Shown: positions 1-5,854 of the stretch, one piece after another | How the letters are laid out: each line of letters starts with the position of its first letter | Position numbering within the stretch: position 1 is the first letter of the stretch | Source: an uncultured Acidimicrobiia bacterium | Lineage (GTDB): Bacteria > Actinomycetota > Acidimicrobiia > IMCC26256 > CALEDW01 | Assembly: GCA_937949585.1 (NCBI GenBank) | Contig: CALEDW010000036.1 | Coordinates: 1-6,382, forward strand | Direction: 5' to 3' | DNA length: 6,382 nucleotides | Notes under the pieces: generated by a model | Told to the model about the DNA's origin: nothing | Seen by the model: only the letters and a program-made list of their open reading frames with translations | The model's database searches: none | Position numbers and translations under genes: made by a program

Positions 1-137
1 CGGCGCGCCTGGCCGCCGCCCGGGGGGTGACCGGCTGGTGCTGTTCGCTCACCCACACCGCCGCGCACGCCGCCGCCACGGTCGTCGCCGTGGGCGCCGG
101 GGCCGACCGGCCGGGCGCCCGGGACGGGGCGCGCTGA
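1..137 (+). CDS. acpS: Holo-[acyl-carrier-protein] synthase, C-terminal fragment (5' end outside window)
   Basis: Only the last 44 residues are present, read from base 3 to a TGA at 135-137. AcpS transfers 4'-phosphopantetheine from CoA to the serine of acyl carrier protein, activating it for fatty acid synthesis in the cytoplasm. The visible part contains CCSLTHTAAHAAATVVAVG, which fits the final beta strand and Ser-x-(T/S)-His segment of the AcpS family, where actinobacterial members read roughly V-S-L-T-H-x-A-x-x-A-A-A. After it comes a short Gly/Ala/Arg-rich tail (GAGADRPGARDGAR) that is probably not part of the fold. The identification also leans on position: acpS directly precedes nnr in many actinobacteria, here with only 5 bases between them. 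The N-terminal Mg/CoA-binding half cannot be seen, so a different phosphopantetheinyl transferase cannot be fully excluded. Confidence 0.72.
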   Translation, partial: ARLAAARGVTGWCCSLTHTAAHAAATVVAVGAGADRPGARDGAR

Positions 138-142
138 GACCC

Positions 143-1627
143 GTGCGGCCGGTCCTCACCCCCGCCGAGATGACCGCAGCCGACCGCGCCGTGATCGCCG
201 CCGGGACGCCGGTCGGGGTGCTCATGGAACGGGCCGGCCGTGCCGTGGCGTGGGCGGTGCGGCGGTGCTGCGGTGGCACCTACGGTCGGCGGGCCGTGGT
301 GGTGTGCGGGCGCGGCCACAACGGCGGGGACGGGCGGGTCGCGGCCCGGGTGCTGCGCTCCTGGGGGACGGCCGCGACGGTGATCGACCTCGACGCCTTC
401 GACGAGGCCGCCTTCGCCCGGGAGCTCGCCCGGGCCGACGTGCTCGTCGACGCCATGTTCGGCACCGGGTTCCGGGGTGAGCTCAGCGGGCCTGCGGCGG
501 CGGTCGCCGCAGCCGCGGGGCGGCGACCGATGGGACTGTGGGTCGTGGCCGTCGACATCCCTTCGGGGGTCGACGGGACCACCGGTGAGGTGCGCGGTCC
601 TGGCGTGCGGGCCGATCGCACCGTGACGTTCGCCGCCGCCAAACCCGGGTTGTACCTCCCGCCGGGCCGCCGGTACGTCGGGCGGTTGCACGTCGCCGAC
701 ATCGGCATCCCCGTACAGGCCCCCGAGCTCACCGACCGGCCCGCCGACGATGAGGTGCCGGGCGCGGCCCGCATCGGGGTACTCGACGCCGACGACCTTG
801 CCCGCCTCGTCCCGCCTCGCCCGCCCGACGCACACAAGTGGACGGCGGGGGTGCTGGTGGTGGGCGGTTCGGCGGGCATGACCGGCGCCCCGATGCTCGT
901 GGCGCGCGCCGCGCTGCGCGCCGGGGCCGGGATCGTCCACTGTGCGCTGCCCGGGGCGGCGGCGGCCGCAGCCGCATCCGGCGGCGAGGTGATCACGGTG
1001 GCGCTGCCGGCCGACGCCGACGGGGCCCTCTCTGCCGAGGCGGCCGGGCGGGTGATCGGGGCGGCGCCCCGGTTCCGGGCCGTCGCCCTCGGGCCCGGTC
1101 TCGGCCGGGCGCCGGGCACCGCCGTCGCGGTGCGTCGCGTCCTCGCCGACGTCGAGGTGCCGGTCGTCGCCGACGCCGACGCCCTGTGGGCCCTCGGGGG
1201 GCATCTGGGACTGCTCGCCGCCCGTGCCGCGGCGGGGCGGGCCACGGTGCTCACCCCCCACGACGGCGAGTTCGCCCGGCTCACCGGTGTCCGACCGGGC
1301 CCCGACCGGATCACCGACGTGCGCCGCCTCGCCGCCGTCACCGGCGCGGTGGTGCTGGCCAAGGGCCCCACCACGGTGGTCGCCGCGCCCGGCGGCGTCG
1401 CCGTGCTGGAGACCGAGGCGACCGAGGTGCTGGCCACGGCCGGCTCCGGCGACGTGCTCACCGGCATCGTCGCCGCGCTGATCGCCCGAGGGGCCTCGCC
1501 GCTCGGTGCCGCCGCGGTCGGGGCGCGCCTGCACGCCCTCGCCGGGCGGGCCGCCGGGCATACTGGCGTGGTGGCCGGCGACCTCGTCACCGCCCTGCCC
1601 GGCGTGCTGGCTGCGTGCCGTCGCTGA
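143..1627 (+). CDS. nnr: Bifunctional NAD(P)H-hydrate epimerase / ADP-dependent (S)-NAD(P)H-hydrate dehydratase
   Basis: Repairs NADH and NADPH that have become hydrated: the N-terminal domain interconverts the R and S hydrates, the C-terminal domain dehydrates the S form using ADP. The GTG at 143 is chosen because the protein then begins RPVLTPAEMTAADRAV, the usual family start; the frame stays open further upstream only inside acpS. At 494 aa it is close to the ~500 aa of fused Nnr proteins. YjeF_N domain, about residues 1-215: GRGHNGGDG at 56-64, DAMFGTG from Asp103, VDIPSGVDG with Asp138, and AAKPGL around Lys167. YjeF_C ribokinase-like domain, about 230-490: HKWTAGVLVVGGSAG from His231, ALGPGLGR, PHDGEF at 372-377, AKGPTTVV around Lys407, and ATAGSGD ending at the expected catalytic Asp437. 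All core motifs of both activities are present. Odd point: the epimerase loop has His59 where most family members have Asn (GxGNNGGDG). No strong Shine-Dalgarno precedes the start; translation may be coupled to acpS, whose stop is 5 bases away. Confidence 0.95.
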   Translation: MRPVLTPAEMTAADRAVIAAGTPVGVLMERAGRAVAWAVRRCCGGTYGRRAVVVCGRGHNGGDGRVAARVLRSWGTAATVIDLDAFDEAAFARELARADVLVDAMFGTGFRGELSGPAAAVAAAAGRRPMGLWVVAVDIPSGVDGTTGEVRGPGVRADRTVTFAAAKPGLYLPPGRRYVGRLHVADIGIPVQAPELTDRPADDEVPGAARIGVLDADDLARLVPPRPPDAHKWTAGVLVVGGSAGMTGAPMLVARAALRAGAGIVHCALPGAAAAAAASGGEVITVALPADADGALSAEAAGRVIGAAPRFRAVALGPGLGRAPGTAVAVRRVLADVEVPVVADADALWALGGHLGLLAARAAAGRATVLTPHDGEFARLTGVRPGPDRITDVRRLAAVTGAVVLAKGPTTVVAAPGGVAVLETEATEVLATAGSGDVLTGIVAALIARGASPLGAAAVGARLHALAGRAAGHTGVVAGDLVTALPGVLAACRR

Positions 1628-1643
1628 GCCCCGTCCCCGTCCC

Positions 1644-1649
1644 GAGGAG
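1644..1649 (+). promoter_or_regulatory. Ribosome binding site of the CBS-domain gene
   Basis: GAGGAG lies 5 bases before the ATG at 1655. It decides the start: the in-frame GTG at 1649 overlaps this Shine-Dalgarno sequence and so would have no usable ribosome site of its own. Confidence 0.7.
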
Positions 1650-1654
1650 TGCCG

Positions 1655-2125
1655 ATGCCCGCCACCACCACGGTGCGGGAGGTGATGACCACCGACGTCG
1701 TCACCGTCCGTCCCGACATGACCCTCGCCGAGGCCGCCGACGTGCTCGCCGATCACGGGATCGGCGCGGCGCCGGTGCTCGACGACACCGGTGCGGTGGT
1801 CGGCCTGCTGCGGGACGAGGACCTGCTGGTCTCGGAGGCCCGTCTCCACCTCCCCACGACCATCGCCATCCTCCCCGGTGTCGAGTTCACACTGCCCTCG
1901 GCGATCCGCCGCTACGACGAGGAGTTGCGCAAGGCGATCGGTTCCACCGTCGGTGAGGTGATGACCACCGACGTGCCGACCGTCGACGTCGACGACAGCG
2001 TGGAGGACCTGGCCACGCTGATGCACCAGGCCGACGTCACCCACGTCGTGGTCACCGACGGTGGCCGCCTGGCCGGGATCGCCAGTCGCGGCGACCTCGT
2101 GCGGTTCCTGGCCCGAACCACCTGA
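1655..2125 (+). CDS. Tandem CBS-domain protein (putative adenine-nucleotide sensor)
   Basis: A 156-aa protein made almost wholly of two CBS domains, which normally pair into one Bateman module and bind adenosine nucleotides such as AMP, ATP or NAD-type ligands. CBS1 starts with VREVMTTDVVTVRPDMTLAEA and ends at VVGLLRDEDLL (about residues 7-62). A linker follows, LPTTIAILPG then a charged helix YDEELRKAIG (about 70-107). CBS2 runs from VGEVMTTDVPTV to GIASRGDLVRFL (about 109-153). The linker type with a long segment between the two domains is common in stand-alone CBS proteins of Actinobacteria and Chloroflexi (family knowledge). There is no attached enzyme, channel or DNA-binding domain, and no signal peptide, so it is predicted cytoplasmic with an unknown partner. 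It sits 27 bases after nnr and 17 bases before alr; lying beside an NAD(P)H repair enzyme makes a nucleotide-sensing role attractive, but that is inference. A start at GTG 1649 would add only two residues. Confidence 0.9.
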   Translation: MPATTTVREVMTTDVVTVRPDMTLAEAADVLADHGIGAAPVLDDTGAVVGLLRDEDLLVSEARLHLPTTIAILPGVEFTLPSAIRRYDEELRKAIGSTVGEVMTTDVPTVDVDDSVEDLATLMHQADVTHVVVTDGGRLAGIASRGDLVRFLARTT

Positions 2126-2130
2126 GGCGC

Positions 2131-2136
2131 GAGACT
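2131..2136 (+). promoter_or_regulatory. Possible -10 element for a leaderless alr transcript
   Basis: GAGACT matches nAnnnT, keeping the two most important -10 bases (A at position 2, T at position 6), and ends 6 bases before the alr GTG. No Shine-Dalgarno is seen in this 17-base gap. The match is weak on its own (no T at position 1, no -35); it is listed because the same arrangement recurs before two later genes. Confidence 0.25.
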
Positions 2137-2142
2137 GTCGGG

Positions 2143-3306
2143 GTGACGATCCTGCGCCCGGAGCCCGACGACCGGGAGCTGCGACCCACCTGGGCCGAGA
2201 TCGACCTCGACGCCGTGGCGCACAACGTCGCCCGGCTCGCCGCCGCCGCCGCCCCGGCCGCGCTGGCCGCCGTGGTGAAGGCCGACGGCTACGGGCACGG
2301 CGCCGTGCCGGTGGCCCGGGCCGCGCTGGCCGCCGGCGCCCGCTGGCTGGCGGTGGCGCTGGTGGAAGAGGGGGTCGAGCTGCGCCGGGCCGGGATCGAC
2401 GCCGCGGTGCTCGTGCTGTCCGAGCCGCCCCCGGCCGCGGCGCCCCGGGTGGTGGCCGAGCGGCTCACCCCGGTGGTGTGTCGCGTCGAGGTGATCGACG
2501 CGCTGGCCAAGGCGGTCGCCGACGCCGGAGCACCCGAGCCGCTGGGGGTGCACCTGAAGGTCGACACCGGCATGCACCGGATCGGGGTCGATCCGGACGA
2601 CGTGCTGGGGCCGGCCCGGGTGATCGCCCAGCGGCCCGAACTGGCGCTGGAGGGCGTGTGCACCCACCTCGCCGTCGCCGACGAGCCCGGCCATCCCTAC
2701 ACCGCCGGACAGCTCCGCCGTTTCGATCAGGCTCTCGACGCATTGCGTCGGGCCGGGCTGCGCCCCCGGATCACCCACACCGCCAACACCGCGGCGCTGC
2801 TCACCGAGCCGGCCGCCCGCGGCGACCTGGTCCGGGTGGGAATCGGTTGCTACGGGATCGCCCCCGCCCCGGCCCTCGCCGACGCGTGCGCCGACCTGGG
2901 GCTGCGTCCGGCGATGGCCCTGCGGTCCCGGGTGTCCCAGGTGCGGGACCTCCCGTCCGGCACCCCGGTGTCCTACGGGCTGCACTACCGCCTGCCCGGG
3001 CCGGCGCGGGTGGCCACCGTCCCGGTCGGCTACGCCGACGGGGTGCCCCGCAACCTCGGGTTGGTCGGGGGGGAGGCCCTCGTCAGGGGGCGTCGGGTGC
3101 GCATCGCCGGGGCGGTGACGATGGACCAGGTCATGCTCGACGTCGGCGACGCCGCGGTCGAGGTGGGTGACGAGGTGACGCTGCTCGGCCGCCAGGACGG
3201 CGAGGAGATCACCGCCGCCGAGTGGGCCGGCCGGCTCGGCACGATCCCCTACGAGGTCGTGTGCGGCATCGGGCCCCGGGTGCCCCGCCGGTACCGGCAT
3301 CGGTGA
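2143..3306 (+). CDS. alr: Alanine racemase, PLP-dependent
   Basis: Interconverts L- and D-alanine in the cytoplasm, supplying D-Ala for peptidoglycan. The 387-aa protein is of normal length and has the fold-III PLP barrel followed by the C-terminal beta domain. Key residues can be matched to the Geobacillus enzyme: the PLP lysine Lys46 in VVKADGYGHG; the lysine that is usually carbamylated, Lys139, in HLKVDTGMHRIG; Arg146 in the same motif; Arg231 in VRVGIGCYG, which contacts the PLP ring nitrogen; the second catalytic base Tyr278 in VSYGLHY; the entry-channel tyrosines Tyr297 (VGYADG) and Tyr370 (TIPYEVVCGIG); and Met327-Asp328 in TMDQ. Small departures from the common motifs are His145 in place of Gly (MGRIG) and Val232 in place of Pro (RPG). 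The GTG start at 2143 puts the first strand (TWAEIDLDAVAHNV) at residue 16 onward, as expected. It lies 17 bases downstream of the CBS gene, without an evident ribosome site. Confidence 0.97.
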   Translation: MTILRPEPDDRELRPTWAEIDLDAVAHNVARLAAAAAPAALAAVVKADGYGHGAVPVARAALAAGARWLAVALVEEGVELRRAGIDAAVLVLSEPPPAAAPRVVAERLTPVVCRVEVIDALAKAVADAGAPEPLGVHLKVDTGMHRIGVDPDDVLGPARVIAQRPELALEGVCTHLAVADEPGHPYTAGQLRRFDQALDALRRAGLRPRITHTANTAALLTEPAARGDLVRVGIGCYGIAPAPALADACADLGLRPAMALRSRVSQVRDLPSGTPVSYGLHYRLPGPARVATVPVGYADGVPRNLGLVGGEALVRGRRVRIAGAVTMDQVMLDVGDAAVEVGDEVTLLGRQDGEEITAAEWAGRLGTIPYEVVCGIGPRVPRRYRHR

Positions 3307-3378
3307 GCGGCACGTCCACCCCGACCGTCGCCCGCCGGAGCCGAACGGGCCCGCGCTGCGCCGTCGGCGGCGTGGTGG

Positions 3379-3384
3379 CATGAT
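3379..3384 (+). promoter_or_regulatory. Possible -10 element for a leaderless transcript of the VCBS/ASPIC gene
   Basis: CATGAT (nAnnnT) ends exactly 6 bases before the GTG at 3391, the same geometry as before alr. It sits in the window's only sizeable gap, 3307-3390 (84 bases), in which I see no convincing terminator hairpin, no -35 and no Shine-Dalgarno. This gap is the most likely place for a transcription unit boundary in the window. Confidence 0.35.
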
Positions 3385-3390
3385 CCGGCG

Positions 3391-5208
3391 GTGGGCGGGC
3401 CGGGGCGGCTCATCGGGGCGTCGCTGAGCGCCGGTGTCCTGCTCGCCGCCGGGGCCTGCGCCGGCGACGGCGGGGGCGAGCGGCCCGCCGCCCGTCGCCC
3501 CGTCGCCGCCACCTGCCCGGTGGGGGATCCCCGTCCCGAACCGCGATTCGCCGCCGGTGACCGGCGCCCCCTCGGCGACGCCGGCGGCATCCGCTTCGTC
3601 GAGGTCACCCGTCGCGCCGGGCTGACGGGGCGCTACACCCCGGCGTGTGGGCCGACCGAGTGCGTGCTCGTCGCCCGCCTCGACGCCGAGACGGGGTCCC
3701 GGGTCCCCGACGACCAGCGTGCCGCCTGGTGCCAGATGGAGCGTTTCCACGGCGGCGCCGCCGTCGGCGACGTGGACGGTGACGGCCACCCCGACCTCTA
3801 CGTCACGGCGTTGGAGGGCCCCGGTCGGCTCTGGCGCAACCGTGGTGACGGGACCTTCACCGAGATCACGCCGTCCTCCGGTCTGCTCGCCGTGGACGAG
3901 CCGTCCGGTGCCGCCGCGTTCGGCGACCTCGACAACGACGGTGACGAGGACCTGGTGGTGTCCAGCCTCGCCGGGAGCCGTACCTGGTTGTTCGTGAACG
4001 ACGGCAGCGGCCGGTTCCGGGAGGAGGGCAGCACCCGTGGCCTCGCCCCCCGGCCCGGGGTGCTGCTCGCCGGGTACTCGGTGACCCTCGGCGATGTGGA
4101 CCGCGACGGCTGGCTCGACGTGTTCGTCACCGAGTACGGCGGGGGTGTGGACGGCAACCCGCTGCCGCTCCCCGCCACCTCCCGCCTCTACCGCAACCGG
4201 GGGACCACCGCCCCCGGTCACTTCGTCGACGCCACCACCGACGCCGGTCTCGGCGGTGCCCGGGCCCGCTTCGGGTTCGCCGCGACGATCCGGGATCTCG
4301 ACCGGGACGGTTGGGCGGACCTGGCGCTCACCGCCGACTTCGGGACCTCACGGATGTTCTGGAACACCGGGGCGGGCATGTTCGTCGACGGCACCGAGGC
4401 GTCCGGCGCCGGTACCGACGACAACGGGATGGGGGCGACCACGGGCGACCTCGACGGCGACGGTGTGGAGGAGCGCTTCGTGTCCTCGATCGCCGACGGG
4501 CGGGGCTCCAGCCTCACCCGGGGCGGGAACTGGACGGGCAGCGGCAACCGGCTGTGGCGGGTCGAGGGCCGCAGCTTCGTGGACGTCACCGACCGCTGGG
4601 GGGTGCGCGACGGGCGCTGGGGCTGGGGTGCGGCGTTCGTCGACACCCGAAACACCGGTCGGCTCGACCTCGTGCAGGCCTCGGGCATCGACTTCCCCTA
4701 CCCAGAGGTCGTCGACCCGCTCGCACCCGGACCGACGTTGCTGTGGCGCAACGACAGCGACGTCTACACGGAGGTGGGGGCCGCGGCCGGTCTCGGGGTG
4801 CGCAACGGCCGGGGGCTGGTCGTCTTCGACGCCGACGGCGACGGTCGGCTCGACCTGCTCGTCGTGCGCCCCGGTGGTCGCCCGTCGTTGTGGCGCAACG
4901 AGAGCCGCGCCGGTGCCTGGCTTCGGGTGCGGGCCGTCGGGCGGCGGTCCAACCGCGACGGGATCGGCGCACTGGTCACCGTGGTGCCCCACCCCGGGGC
5001 GGCCCCCCGCACCGTGGAGATCCAGTCGGTGACCGACTTCGCCGGCCAGAGCGAACGGATCGCCCACTTCGGGCTCGGCGAGGTCCGCGGTCCGCTCGCC
5101 CGGGTGGAGGTCCGGTTCCCCGGGCGGGACGAGCCGGTGGTGCGCACCGGGGTGCGACCCAACCGGCTGCTGGTGGTGACCGAGCCCCGGGACGGGTCCC
5201 CTCGGTAG
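3391..5208 (+). CDS. Predicted exported VCBS/FG-GAP repeat protein with C-terminal ASPIC/UnbV domain
   Basis: A 605-aa protein of unknown function, probably extracellular. Residues 1-25 look like a signal peptide with a hydrophobic core (LIGASLSAGVLLAAGACAG); Cys23 could be a lipidated cysteine, but the lipobox (AGAC) is imperfect, lacking Leu at -3. About residues 65-100 a Cys-containing insert (ACGPTEC) separates the first repeat half (FVEVTRRAGLTG) from the rest. Seven blade-like repeats follow, each with an Asp-rich Ca-binding-type loop D-x-D-x-D-G-x-x-D at 127, 179, 235, 302, 353, 418 (degenerate) and 480, usually followed by LWRN or LYRN and F-x-(E/D)-x-T. This pattern predicts an integrin-alpha-like or CRTAC1-like beta propeller. 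Residues about 515-595 form the ASPIC/UnbV domain: NRDGIGALVTV from Asn521, HFGLG from His559, VEVRFPG. GTG 3391 is the first in-frame start after an upstream stop and keeps the signal peptide intact. It is an insertion in an otherwise housekeeping cluster; binding to carbohydrate or surface partners is only a guess. Confidence 0.88.
   Translation: MGGPGRLIGASLSAGVLLAAGACAGDGGGERPAARRPVAATCPVGDPRPEPRFAAGDRRPLGDAGGIRFVEVTRRAGLTGRYTPACGPTECVLVARLDAETGSRVPDDQRAAWCQMERFHGGAAVGDVDGDGHPDLYVTALEGPGRLWRNRGDGTFTEITPSSGLLAVDEPSGAAAFGDLDNDGDEDLVVSSLAGSRTWLFVNDGSGRFREEGSTRGLAPRPGVLLAGYSVTLGDVDRDGWLDVFVTEYGGGVDGNPLPLPATSRLYRNRGTTAPGHFVDATTDAGLGGARARFGFAATIRDLDRDGWADLALTADFGTSRMFWNTGAGMFVDGTEASGAGTDDNGMGATTGDLDGDGVEERFVSSIADGRGSSLTRGGNWTGSGNRLWRVEGRSFVDVTDRWGVRDGRWGWGAAFVDTRNTGRLDLVQASGIDFPYPEVVDPLAPGPTLLWRNDSDVYTEVGAAAGLGVRNGRGLVVFDADGDGRLDLLVVRPGGRPSLWRNESRAGAWLRVRAVGRRSNRDGIGALVTVVPHPGAAPRTVEIQSVTDFAGQSERIAHFGLGEVRGPLARVEVRFPGRDEPVVRTGVRPNRLLVVTEPRDGSPR
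3769..4854 (+). repeat. Seven Asp-rich Ca-binding-type loops coding for a propeller repeat
   Basis: Protein-level repeats inside the VCBS/ASPIC gene. The loops start at Asp127 (DVDGDGHPD), Asp179 (DLDNDGDED), Asp235 (DVDRDGWLD), Asp302 (DLDRDGWAD), Asp353 (DLDGDGVEE), Asp418 (DTRNTGRLD) and Asp480 (DADGDGRLD). Spacing is 52, 56, 67, 51, 65 and 62 residues, so the blades differ in their connecting loops. The DNA is not a simple tandem repeat: the copies have diverged and match mainly at GAC-x-GAC-x-GAC-GGC. The sixth loop lacks the second and third Asp and probably does not bind calcium; the fifth ends in Glu instead of Asp. Confidence 0.8.
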
Positions 5209-5211
5209 CCT
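5206..5211 (+). promoter_or_regulatory. Possible -10 element (TAGCCT) overlapping the upstream stop codon
   Basis: TAGCCT fits the actinobacterial -10 form TAnnnT and ends 5 bases before the GTG of the uracil-DNA glycosylase gene. Its first three bases are the TAG stop of the VCBS/ASPIC gene. With only 8 bases between the two genes and no Shine-Dalgarno at a working distance (GAGG touches the start), a leaderless transcript starting at or next to the GTG would explain how this gene is translated. Confidence 0.4.
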
Positions 5212-5216
5212 GAGGT

Positions 5217-5840
5217 GTGTCGCTGCGCCTCGTGACCGGTCCCGGCTACGCGACCTGGGAGGAGCTGGAGGCCGCCGCCTCCGGCTGCACCGCCTGCGGG
5301 CTGGCCGACCACCGCACCCAGGTCGTCTTCGGGGTCGGCCGACGCGACCCGCAGCTCATGCTCATCGGTGAGGGCCCCGGCGCCGCGGAGGACCGGCGCG
5401 GCGAGCCGTTCGTCGGGCGGGCCGGGCAGCTGCTCACCGCGCTGCTCGCCGACATCGCGCTGCGTCGCGACGACGTGTACATCGCCAACGTGGTGAAGTG
5501 CCGCCCCCCCGGCAACCGGGACCCCGCCCCCGAGGAGATCGCCGCGTGCCGCCCGTTCCTCGACGCGCAGGTCGCATTCTGCGCCCCCCGGGTGATCGTC
5601 ACCCTCGGCAACGTCGCCACCCGCGCGGTGCTCGGCACCCGGGAGGGCATCACGAAGGTGCGCGGCCGGTCGTTCCCGTTCCCCGACGACCCGGCGGTGA
5701 CGGTGATCCCCACCTTGCACCCCGCCGCGGTGCTGCGCAACGGCGGCGGGGCGCTCGCCCAGGTGCGGGCCGACTTCGTGCGCATCAAGCGGGCCCTGGC
5801 CGCAAACGCGGGCGGTGGGCCCGCCCCGGCGGGCCGGTGA
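5217..5840 (+). CDS. udg: Family 4 (UDGa, iron-sulfur) uracil-DNA glycosylase
   Basis: Removes uracil from DNA, starting base excision repair of deaminated cytosine. The 207-aa length and all family 4 marks are present: four [4Fe-4S] cysteines at Cys24, Cys27 (CTAC), Cys95 (VVKCRPPGNRDP) and Cys111 (IAACRPF), with spacing of 3, 68 and 16 residues, nearly the same as in the Thermus enzyme; motif 1 GEGPGAAED at 51-59; FVGRAGQLL at 65-73; and motif 2 HPAAVLRN at 168-175 with His168. The RPPGNRDP stretch is typical of this family, not of family 1 (Ung) or family 5 (UDGb). The start is the GTG at 5217; another GTG at 5215 is out of frame. It lies 8 bases after the VCBS/ASPIC gene and its TGA is 14 bases before the preferred tsaE start. 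A cytoplasmic, probably constitutive repair enzyme; nothing suggests it works with its neighbours beyond shared transcription. Confidence 0.95.
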   Translation: MSLRLVTGPGYATWEELEAAASGCTACGLADHRTQVVFGVGRRDPQLMLIGEGPGAAEDRRGEPFVGRAGQLLTALLADIALRRDDVYIANVVKCRPPGNRDPAPEEIAACRPFLDAQVAFCAPRVIVTLGNVATRAVLGTREGITKVRGRSFPFPDDPAVTVIPTLHPAAVLRNGGGALAQVRADFVRIKRALAANAGGGPAPAGR

Positions 5841-5843
5841 GCG

Positions 5844-5848
5844 GGAGG
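5844..5848 (+). promoter_or_regulatory. Ribosome binding site of tsaE
   Basis: GGAGG (part of GGGAGG at 5843-5848) lies 6 bases before the GTG at 5855. It favours that start over the in-frame GTG at 5837, which overlaps the udg stop codon as GTGA and has no Shine-Dalgarno. Confidence 0.65.
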
Positions 5849-5854
5849 TGCGGG

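Noticed and set aside
38..142. An N-terminal extension of Nnr from an ATG/CTG-type start at 38
   Set aside because: The extra residues are almost only Arg, Gly and Pro and overlap the acpS coding frame; family homology begins at GTG 143.
280..1719. A 479-codon minus-strand open frame across nnr
   Set aside because: Ser/Thr/Ala/Pro/Arg-rich shadow of a gene with all family motifs on the + strand.
838..1956. A 372-codon + strand frame overlapping nnr and the CBS gene
   Set aside because: Arg/Gly-rich out-of-frame shadow of two real genes.
3307..3390. A terminator after alr
   Set aside because: The gap is GC-rich with short self-complementary bits (around CCGTCGGCGG) but I could find no clean stem-loop followed by a T run.
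1912..4221. A 769-codon open frame on the minus strand spanning CBS, alr and the VCBS gene
   Set aside because: Composition is the Gly/Ala/Pro/Arg/His-rich mix expected from the complement of GC-rich genes; it overlaps three well-supported genes and shows no recognisable domain.
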